12,113 bases of DNA from an uncultured beta proteobacterium. Lineage in GTDB: Bacteria > Pseudomonadota > Gammaproteobacteria > Burkholderiales > Burkholderiaceae. Shown in pieces: positions 6,596 through 12,113 of this stretch. Position 1 is the first letter of the stretch. Every line of letters begins with the position of its first letter. The notes under the pieces are model-generated. The model was not told the origin of the DNA, made no database searches, and saw only the letters and a program-made list of their open reading frames with translations. The DNA lies in the NCBI GenBank assembly GCA_903944255.1, contig CAJARE010000110.1, forward strand, positions 1-12,113. Reading direction: 5' to 3'. A program made the translations under genes and the position numbers.

Positions 6596-7006
6596 TTATG
6601 CTGGAAAATGGTAGCTAGCTGATGTAGGTAGATCAGCCTCCAACATTGCTGCTTTACTCGCAATAGCCCATAAATCAAAAGCCGAAGGCCTAGCCATAAC
6701 GGCAAGTGACTGAAAGCTAGATGCCTGCAAGGTGGCGCTGAGCACTTTTTTAGTAAAGCCACAGCGATGGGCCATGTATAAATTATCGTTCACCATTGCT
6801 GATCGGTGCCTGTATAAAATATCAATCGGCGCAATCGACCCAGCAGGTGATACATATGCAGGTTCTGTTAACTTATCGTCAGCCACCAAAGCGCAAACAG
6901 AGGCATCGATATCAGGTCGTTTCTCCACCCAATCAGTGGAATTAAAACCTCTGGTTGTCTGATTTTGATGTTTTATAACACAGCCCAAATCAAGAGAATT
7001 TCGCAT
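6596..7006 (-). CDS. Unrecognised 136-residue protein, first gene of the glycan operon
   Basis: I do not recognise this protein. It reads MRNSLDLGCVIKHQNQ at the start, has DIDASVCALVADDKLTEPAY, APIDILYRHRSAMVNDNLYM and AHRCGFTKKVLSATLQAS in the middle, and ends in an alanine-rich helical segment (SAFDLWAIASKAAMLEADL). There is no signal peptide or membrane segment. Reality is supported by its placement: its TAA is 11 bases before the GT4 start, on the same strand, and no better frame covers this interval. It may be a small enzyme accessory or the remaining C-terminal part of a longer glycan enzyme. The ATG at 7004-7006 lacks a clear Shine-Dalgarno. A TTGACA sits upstream at 7040-7045 (minus strand), so transcription of the operon probably begins in this divergent region, but a matching -10 box is not convincing. 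Confidence 0.6.
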   Translation of the reverse strand: MRNSLDLGCVIKHQNQTTRGFNSTDWVEKRPDIDASVCALVADDKLTEPAYVSPAGSIAPIDILYRHRSAMVNDNLYMAHRCGFTKKVLSATLQASSFQSLAVMARPSAFDLWAIASKAAMLEADLPTSASYHFPA

Positions 7007-7162
7007 TTTATTATATTAACCCATAACAGGCTTATTTTTTGTCAAACAAAGACCGAGAAATTAATGAAAGGGGGTGCAATAAACACACATGAGCCAATTG
7101 AGTTGGGGTTGAATACGGATATGTGAATATATATTACTATCCATCACTTCACTCCACTGGAT

Positions 7163-7190
7163 TTGTACTGATTTATTTATAGGTCATAAT
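7163..7190 (+). promoter_or_regulatory. Candidate sigma-70 promoter for the acetyltransferase gene
   Basis: TTGTAC (7163-7168) and CATAAT (7185-7190) are separated by 16 bases, giving a predicted start near 7197 and a leader of about 90 bases before the ATG at 7290. It is the best plus-strand promoter match in the divergent region 7007-7289. The assignment is by eye. Confidence 0.4.
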
Positions 7191-7289
7191 TACTTAAACT
7201 TGTAGGTCTAGGGGTGTTAATTACCAAAACATCCTTATCCTCCTTACTTAGCTGTTCAAATTTGCACTTCGTACTTGAACCCACTTATT

Positions 7290-7958
7290 ATGAATAAAAC
7301 CAACCTAGTAATTTTTGGTGCAAGCAATATTCTCTCCGATATTGTGGAGTGTGCTCTAGCTAGAGATTTAGTACCCTCTAAAATTATCTTGGATCTACCC
7401 GAACCCTCAGGCACGCGGGATCTATCAATACATGACCGTATAAAAAAATGGGTACATGTTTGCCCTGCACCGATCGTAGAGTCTTTTAAAAACTTCAACC
7501 CACAAGAAGGGGAGTTATATATTCTAGGTCCCACAACACCAAGCCGAGAAAACTTGCTTGCCAAAGTATTACAACAACATACACTAAAGTTTTGCACACT
7601 CATTCATCCAACTGCACACATTTCTTGCATGGCTACTATCGGTGATGGAGTATTTGTAGGTGCTGGAAGTATTATTGGCCCAGGAGCTCTTATTGAAAAC
7701 CATGTCTTTATAAACCGCGGCGTCACGATCGGGCATGATACCCACATTCAGTCTTTTACTCGAATTCAGCCGGGGTGCAATATTGGCGGCCTAACTAACA
7801 TTGGTCGATCAGTCAGCATTGGAATTAGTGCAACGATTATTGACCGTATCGTGGTTGGAAATCATAGTCTTCTCGCTGCGGGGTCTGTTCTTTTAAATGA
7901 TTTACCATCCAAGATGATGGCTGCAGGATCGCCCGCTATAGTAAAAAAGCATTTGTAA
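7290..7958 (+). CDS. NeuD/PglD-type sugar acyltransferase (left-handed beta-helix)
   Basis: A 222-residue protein from the ATG at 7290-7292; an in-frame TTG at 7275 is also possible, but neither has a clear Shine-Dalgarno. The N-terminal part, NKTNLVIFGASNILSDIVE, is a small nucleotide-sugar-binding Rossmann-like domain (PglD_N type), though the usual GAGGHG loop reads GASNIL. From about residue 105, hexapeptide repeats form a left-handed beta-helix (HPTAHISCMATIGDGVFVG, then GSIIGPGALIENHVFINRG). H149 in GVTIGHDTHI matches the catalytic histidine of the family, and AAGSPAIVKK is the usual C-terminal end. Such enzymes move an acetyl group from acetyl-CoA to an amino or hydroxyl group of a sugar. 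Here it probably acetylates a precursor of the surface glycan. It converges with the next glycosyltransferase and overlaps its 3' end by 23 bases. Confidence 0.9.
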   Translation: MNKTNLVIFGASNILSDIVECALARDLVPSKIILDLPEPSGTRDLSIHDRIKKWVHVCPAPIVESFKNFNPQEGELYILGPTTPSRENLLAKVLQQHTLKFCTLIHPTAHISCMATIGDGVFVGAGSIIGPGALIENHVFINRGVTIGHDTHIQSFTRIQPGCNIGGLTNIGRSVSIGISATIIDRIVVGNHSLLAAGSVLLNDLPSKMMAAGSPAIVKKHL

Positions 7959-9456
7959 AACGCTCTCTTGCATGCTCCACTGCTAGGTGGCAAGCCCTAA
8001 GCAAACTAGGACCGGATTGATCCATGTCATAGTATTTTGTAAAACGTACCTGCAAAAAACTACCGAGCTTCTGACGAGCCGATGCATTAGTTACGAGCGC
8101 CGCTAAGTTTTGAAAATAAGTTTGATGATTGCCTATTGAATACGGGCCAGTCTTTTCTCCTCCATCGGTGTTGCTATATGCCAAAACGGGTAAACCCAAA
8201 GCCATTGCCTCTAACACGCTAAAACCACCCCCCATCCTAGGAGGATTGACATACACATCACAGAGCGACAAGACCTCTGTTACATCATCTCTAGGGCCAA
8301 GATTTACTACGCTTTTTGGGGGCGCTTCGTTTAAAGCCTTTGGCAGATTCGAACCAATCAGCACCCACACCACATTGGGATGGGTAGACAGAAAATCCAT
8401 CATCTTACTTGCCCACTGTCCATCAATCTCATTTTCCAATCTAAAACCTACCGTAATAAGTGCTATCGCTTTTACATCCAACCCCAATTGTTCTTTAGAA
8501 AGTTCTTTATGTTTTTTGGGGCGTAAAATACGATAAGGATGAACATAAGTGAGCGGCAATGCAAACTGTCCTTGCCAAGAGACTTCATCATCACTGGTGG
8601 GCGCATCTTGACCCTTAAGCCACACATCAGCATGGCCCAAAAAACTCACAGTATTGGTTGGCAGCACCACTGTCGGCCTCACCGCATACAAGGCTGAAAC
8701 CAAGGGTGAATATGGCCCAATTCCCAAAATCAAATCAGGGTTAAATTGCGTAATCCTTTGCAAGACAGCATCCCAACGCGCGAGCATCGTAGTAACCTCA
8801 TTGGCGATAACAATGCTGCAGGTTTTAGGTAGTAATTGAGACCAACTCGCAGTATCTATCTTTGGTAACTTCACCTCGCGACCTGCGCCGTGATAATTTC
8901 GCATTCTGTAAGGTGATAATTCTTGACAAGAATACATATTGACCTCGATTCCAAGACTACAAAGAGTATGAGCATAATTGTTTGCCAGCACGCTAGGTGA
9001 GTGAAAGGTATTGCCAAAATAGGAGCACACAATAGCCACACGCCTCAACATACCGGAGACTTGAGGCTTCATAGCGCGTTGAATTTTAAGTAAGGCCGCA
9101 TCGTTTAACTTATGAATAATTTGCGGTAATTGGGCATTTTTAATCGAATCAATAAAACTCTTACGATCGCCCAATCGAAGCGCTTTAATGCAATTCAAAG
9201 CCACATGGGAAGACAAGCAATCTATGCTGAGTCCATTCGAGTTGAGTATTCGCTCCCCTGCCTTTTGAATGTATTGATCAGAATTAAAAAACTCTGATAA
9301 AAAAGTTAATCTCAATAAATCTGAAGCTGCATCGTCGATACTCAAATGCGCTAAGTCATTAAGTACCCGACTGCGCTGTTGGGGATGTTGATTTAGCAAA
9401 TCTCTATATAGCTTTTGCCAAAATTGTGGCCGGTTCATACTGTATTTACTCAACAT
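7936..9456 (-). CDS. GT-B (GT4-like) glycosyltransferase, third of the locus
   Basis: This 506-residue protein has an N-terminal helical region of about 130 residues (no family recognised), then a GT-B core. RRVAIVCSYFGNTFHSPSV at about 138-156 opens the first Rossmann domain, and the second contains VWVLIGSNLP, NLGPRDDVTEVLSLCDVYV and NPPRMGGGFSVLEAMALGLP. E416 is the conserved donor-binding glutamate, and position 408, eight residues before, is methionine instead of glutamate. The helical N-terminus is similar in style to protein-interacting extensions on S-layer or cell-surface glycosyltransferases, but this is inference. The ATG at 9454-9456 lacks a clear Shine-Dalgarno; the second ATG (codon 7) has GAG a few bases upstream and may be the true start. 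It is transcribed alone, converging on the acetyltransferase gene. Confidence 0.85.
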   Translation of the reverse strand: MLSKYSMNRPQFWQKLYRDLLNQHPQQRSRVLNDLAHLSIDDAASDLLRLTFLSEFFNSDQYIQKAGERILNSNGLSIDCLSSHVALNCIKALRLGDRKSFIDSIKNAQLPQIIHKLNDAALLKIQRAMKPQVSGMLRRVAIVCSYFGNTFHSPSVLANNYAHTLCSLGIEVNMYSCQELSPYRMRNYHGAGREVKLPKIDTASWSQLLPKTCSIVIANEVTTMLARWDAVLQRITQFNPDLILGIGPYSPLVSALYAVRPTVVLPTNTVSFLGHADVWLKGQDAPTSDDEVSWQGQFALPLTYVHPYRILRPKKHKELSKEQLGLDVKAIALITVGFRLENEIDGQWASKMMDFLSTHPNVVWVLIGSNLPKALNEAPPKSVVNLGPRDDVTEVLSLCDVYVNPPRMGGGFSVLEAMALGLPVLAYSNTDGGEKTGPYSIGNHQTYFQNLAALVTNASARQKLGSFLQVRFTKYYDMDQSGPSLLRACHLAVEHARERFTNAFLL

Positions 9457-9963
9457 GTAAGTCTTGAAAAATTCTTTAGAGGTCTTTTTAGGGATATATC
9501 GCCTTAATACACATTGACATTTACATTCCCTTACTTGCTATGAAACGGATTAGCAAAGTACGGTATTGATTCAAGGGCCGCATCGATTTGCCTATGTTCG
9601 GCAATTCGTGCCTATTATCAAAATTAATGGTTTTTACGAGTGGGGCCACTGAATCTAGGTTGGGCAGGAATTGCACTATCTACTAAATCCAACGTTTTGT
9701 TCTTGACATTGGCCAGAACATCTTATCTCATCTACACGTCCACTACCATTATGTGTGTTAAATTCTCTTAAATCATGTACTTAATGATAGGTCGGCCTGA
9801 ATCGCCCCTAAACCATCCTCACTTCACCGCCCTAAGTGACTCCTCCCGCAACTTCCTCACGACACCTTACTGGGTTTAGGCTCGGTTTCTGAGCTCCTCT
9901 TGGATGATCTCACCCTATTTGACTCACTTATTACGGTAGATGGCAGGTAAAAAATATAAAATC
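9457..9963. other. About 500 bases without a supported gene
   Basis: Between the glycosyltransferase start and the stop of the third DUF6447-type gene I see no convincing gene on either strand. The left half is A/T-rich and may hold the leftward promoter of the glycosyltransferase. The right half (about 9785-9950) is C-rich on the plus strand, unlike its surroundings, and holds short protein-like frames interrupted by stops. On plus, an ATG at 9784 starts MIGRPESPLNHPHFTALSDS and ends within 33 codons. On minus, EIIQEELRNRA and VVRKLREESLRAV lie in one frame broken by stops. This could be a remnant of a mobile element or old gene. I cannot assign it. Confidence 0.4.
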
Positions 9964-10173
9964 TCAATGCTTCGCTTTTTTACCTTTAGGCTCTGGCAAT
10001 GCCTCTTTCAGGGCTTTGGAGTAGCCAATCCGAGCGGTTCTATACACGGCAATCTCCGCTTCTAATTGCGCCAGCTTCTGGTCAACAAACTGCATGCTTG
10101 CAAATTGGTTTTTAGCGTCTGTGGAGAGGCTATCAAGTTCGTATTCGATATTGTCAATGGAGACGGTAGGCAT
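9964..10173 (-). CDS. DUF6447-type small protein (paralogue C)
   Basis: A 69-residue protein beginning MPTVSIDNIEYELDSLST with the helical core AKNQFASMQFVDQKLAQLE and TARIGYSKALKEAL, ending in a basic tail (PKGKKAKH). It shares SMQFVD and TARxxYSK with paralogue B and the overall pattern with paralogue A. It has the clearest ribosome binding site of the three: AAGGAA at 10178-10183, four bases from the ATG at 10171-10173. It lies directly downstream of the S-layer-like gene on the same strand, with a terminator between them, so it could be expressed from its own promoter or by readthrough. The neighbourhood suggests a job linked to the secreted protein, such as an export or assembly accessory. 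No biochemical role is known to me. Confidence 0.85.
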   Translation of the reverse strand: MPTVSIDNIEYELDSLSTDAKNQFASMQFVDQKLAQLEAEIAVYRTARIGYSKALKEALPEPKGKKAKH

Positions 10174-10177
10174 AGAG

Positions 10178-10183
10178 TTCCTT
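10178..10183 (-). promoter_or_regulatory. Strong Shine-Dalgarno of DUF6447 paralogue C
   Basis: The minus strand reads AAGGAA then CTCT then ATG. This fixes the start of the gene at 10173 and contrasts with the weak sites in front of most other genes of the window. Confidence 0.7.
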
Positions 10184-10240
10184 ATTAGAAGTCAAGTTTG
10201 ATACGTATTGTGTCTTTTAGAAAGCATAAATAAATAGTTA

Positions 10241-10267
10241 AAAACCCCGCCTTGTGAGCGGGGTTTT
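10241..10267 (-). terminator. Rho-independent terminator after the large surface-protein gene
   Basis: Arms AAAACCCCGC (10241-10250) and GCGGGGTTTT (10258-10267) pair perfectly over 10 bases around a 7-base loop. Read on the minus strand, the GC stem ends in a run of five T, the proper orientation for stopping transcription that leaves the gene ending at 10324, 57 bases upstream. It separates that gene from paralogue C. Confidence 0.85.
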
Positions 10268-10323
10268 CTTATTCCTTGTACTACTAACCCACGGTGCTTT
10301 GTGGGAATCTCTTCTGAGATAGA

Positions 10324-12113
10324 TTAGGCATAGAAGTTGACTGCCTCAAGGGAATTTGTATTGACACCCACAATAGTAGCAACTAATTCGGCCGCAGTAA
10401 ATGCATCTGCTCCTGCACCACCATCTGCCAGAGTCATTTGATATAAATAAGCATTACCGCCGCCGTAAATGACTACGGCATAAGCCTCATCAGCAGCGAC
10501 CGTCTTAGTAAATGCAGCATTGGCCAAGGCTAATGCATCAGGTGCCGCTGTCGAAATGAGCTGACCAAAACCAGTACCAACCTCAAGAACGGAATCAGCT
10601 AGTACCGTAATGGTTGCTTGAGTAACAGTCTCATTCGATTGATAACCATTATCAAAAACAACAGTGCCAGTAGTAGTTAATGCAGTTTGAAGCTGATCAC
10701 GGCCTGCCCCAGATCCTGTTGTGAAGTTCTGAATTACAGCTTCCGTTGTATCAGCACTTACCAAGGCAGAGTTATTAATCCTAACCTGATCTGAGCCGCC
10801 ATTTGCTAAGTTAATGGTGGTAATGGCACGAACAGAATCGGTAATAGACGATGTAATTACGTTCGCGCCAGTGTTGTCATTAATAGTGATGGATGCCAAA
10901 TCAGTTACGGTTGTAACGTGTGCAATATTGATAGCGGAAGTTGCTGCCGCAGCATTGATCGTCACTGACTCAGTAACCCCTGCGTTAGCACCTGTTATTG
11001 CTACAACTGACGTCCCCACAATTGCCGTACTAGCCAATGTAGCATTTACACCTTCTGCAAGTGCAATTGAATCAAAGTCAGCGCTGGTCATAGTTAAATT
11101 AGCATAGCTACCACTTGTTGCTAAAACCAAATCACTACCGGCATCACCTACTAATGTGTAAGCACCAACTATTGATGTGGAAGCCAGAGTTACATCACCT
11201 GTACTTGCTGCGGTTGTAATTAAGTCAAAGCCTGAAATTACGGCGTTGGTGAAATTAGCAGCACCTGTTGTAACAACAAGACGAGATGTTCCAGCGCCAT
11301 TAATTACATTGAAATTAGTAGCTGTAAGATCATCATACTGAACTGTCAATACATCAGTAGCACCAGCTCCCGCAAAGTTCAAGGTATCGATCAAGGTAAA
11401 GGTACCAGTTGTAAGATCCAGTGCAGCATCATTGGTTGTAGTCACCGTGGTTGTTCCACCTGCGCCAACACCAGCAATTACGCCAAACGAATCAACCAGA
11501 GCGGCTGTACCAGTAACTACTACATTACCAACAACTGCGCCTAAATTAAGATTGGTAAATGTTTGCGTCATGCCTGCAAGATCAAGAGTTCCACCTGCTG
11601 CTGCAGTAGCCTCAAGAGTTGAGGTACCAGCAACAGACGTCGTAACTACCAACGCATCTAACTGGGCAACTGAAGCCTTATATGTAACAGCCGCTGTATT
11701 TGCATTCACTGTCAAGCTAGTGAGGCTATTTGTGGCTCCTGAAGTAATTACTACCGCACCAGTGTTTTCATCAACTGAGAGAACATCAAACCCTACAATA
11801 GTACCTAAAGTAACCGTTGTTGCTCCATCAATAGCTCCAGCAAGAGTAGCCGTTCCCCCTGCGGTTGTGGCGAAGTTACCTGCTAAACCTGCCAAATCCG
11901 ATACAGCAAGACTTGTGCCATCAGTTATAACCGATGCCCCGGCCACTGAATTAGCAACTACGTCATTGGTACCGCCGTTAGTTAGGGTAGCTGTTTGTCC
12001 GGTTAAACCTAAAGTTACCGTATCAATTGCAGCCGATGCTGACGTGTAGGTATGGGCTGCGCCAGTACCAAGAATAACTGTAGCTCCTGTAGTGCTGGCT
12101 GTTCTGTGTGTTA
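10324..12113 (-). CDS. Large S-layer-like secreted surface protein, C-terminal part (cut by window edge)
   Basis: The frame is open from the right edge to the TAG at 10324-10326, giving the C-terminal 595 residues. A GTG at 11944-11946 is in frame, but protein-like sequence continues upstream, so it is not the start. The protein is extremely rich in Ala, Thr, Val, Gly, Ser and Asn. It has no cysteine or tryptophan, only two lysines and about five arginines, and is therefore acidic. Repeating beta-strand-like segments such as LTVQYDDLTATNFNVING and RLVVTTGAANFTNAVISGFD suggest a beta-solenoid. The last 100 residues are distinct (ADEAYAVVIYGGGNAYLYQM to SLEAVNFYA) and may be the secretion signal of a type I system, as in RTX and S-layer proteins, though no GGxGxDxUx nonapeptide repeats are seen. 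It is probably exported and displayed on the surface, with abundant Thr, Ser and Asn as possible glycosylation sites for the enzymes of this locus. The specific family is not established. Confidence 0.8.
   Translation of the reverse strand, partial: THRTASTTGATVILGTGAAHTYTSASAAIDTVTLGLTGQTATLTNGGTNDVVANSVAGASVITDGTSLAVSDLAGLAGNFATTAGGTATLAGAIDGATTVTLGTIVGFDVLSVDENTGAVVITSGATNSLTSLTVNANTAAVTYKASVAQLDALVVTTSVAGTSTLEATAAAGGTLDLAGMTQTFTNLNLGAVVGNVVVTGTAALVDSFGVIAGVGAGGTTTVTTTNDAALDLTTGTFTLIDTLNFAGAGATDVLTVQYDDLTATNFNVINGAGTSRLVVTTGAANFTNAVISGFDLITTAASTGDVTLASTSIVGAYTLVGDAGSDLVLATSGSYANLTMTSADFDSIALAEGVNATLASTAIVGTSVVAITGANAGVTESVTINAAAATSAINIAHVTTVTDLASITINDNTGANVITSSITDSVRAITTINLANGGSDQVRINNSALVSADTTEAVIQNFTTGSGAGRDQLQTALTTTGTVVFDNGYQSNETVTQATITVLADSVLEVGTGFGQLISTAAPDALALANAAFTKTVAADEAYAVVIYGGGNAYLYQMTLADGGAGADAFTAAELVATIVGVNTNSLEAVNFYA

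Noticed and set aside
7004..7045. Full promoter TTGACA plus TATAAT directly in front of the 136-residue gene (minus)
   Set aside because: The two boxes (7040-7045 and 7010-7015) are 24 bases apart, and the TATAAT would place the start site inside or past the ATG. Only the TTGACA is mentioned as a weak hint.
8129..8536. Plus-strand open frame of 135 codons inside the glycosyltransferase gene
   Set aside because: It lies entirely opposite a well-supported glycosyltransferase with conserved motifs and shows no domain of its own.
9535..9556. Inverted repeat TTGCTA/TAGCAA upstream of the glycosyltransferase
   Set aside because: A six-base stem with a 10-base loop is expected by chance in 500 bases, and no regulator motif is recognisable.
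11432..12049. Long plus-strand open frame of 205 codons opposite the surface-protein gene
   Set aside because: It is the complement of the Ala/Thr/Val-rich repeat coding sequence. Its Val/Pro/Ala-rich composition is what antisense reading of such codons gives, and it has no ribosome binding site of note.
1..12113. CRISPR arrays, tRNA or rRNA genes, phage genes, toxin-antitoxin pairs
   Set aside because: No regularly spaced repeats, tRNA-like cloverleaf or related protein motifs were seen on either strand.

Overview
The window looks like an accessory cell-surface locus of a Gram-negative bacterium with a moderate G+C content. The mix of an S-layer-like secreted protein, DUF4214 and DUF6447-type proteins, GT4 glycosyltransferases and an IS407-like IS3 element suggests a freshwater betaproteobacterium of the Polynucleobacter kind. 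That assignment is an inference from gene content and style, not from any marker gene.

Left flank (1-2000), a decaying accessory stretch. Positions 1-119 are the end of an IS3-family element with the first 13 codons of its orfA, running leftward out of the window. The element sits inside a DUF4214-type gene (120-369, minus) that also carries an early stop codon but keeps a near-ideal CRP-type operator and a class II-like promoter (436-457 and 413-418). Two divergent DUF6447-type small genes follow (486-719 minus; 951-1163 plus, with a strong terminator at 1183-1225). Next come an unrecognised minus-strand coding remnant (1242-1492), a MarR-like winged-helix gene with an in-frame TAA at codon 12 (1550-1873), and a short broken frame (1876-1959).

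Central glycan operon (7006 down to 2001, minus). In order of transcription it holds an unrecognised 136-residue protein, a GT4 glycosyltransferase with an extra C-terminal helix-turn-helix-like tail, a second GT4-type enzyme with the PF12000-like N-terminus, and a cyanophycin-synthetase-like ATP-grasp ligase without a Mur-ligase domain. Gaps of 11, 12 and 21 bases point to one transcript. The ligase suggests that an amino acid or other amine is coupled to a carboxylate on the glycan or a surface molecule; the substrate is unknown.

Right part. A NeuD/PglD-type acetyltransferase (7290-7958, plus) converges, with a 23-base overlap, on a third GT-B glycosyltransferase (9456 to 7936, minus). About 500 bases without a supported gene follow (9457-9963). 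Then come a third DUF6447-type gene (9964-10173, minus), a rho-independent terminator (10241-10267) and the C-terminal 595 residues of a very large Ala/Thr/Val-rich, cysteine-free surface protein (10324 to beyond 12113, minus).

Taken together, the genes could build and decorate a surface glycan, possibly on the secreted S-layer-like protein. The three DUF6447 paralogues around the locus look like small accessory proteins of the same surface system.
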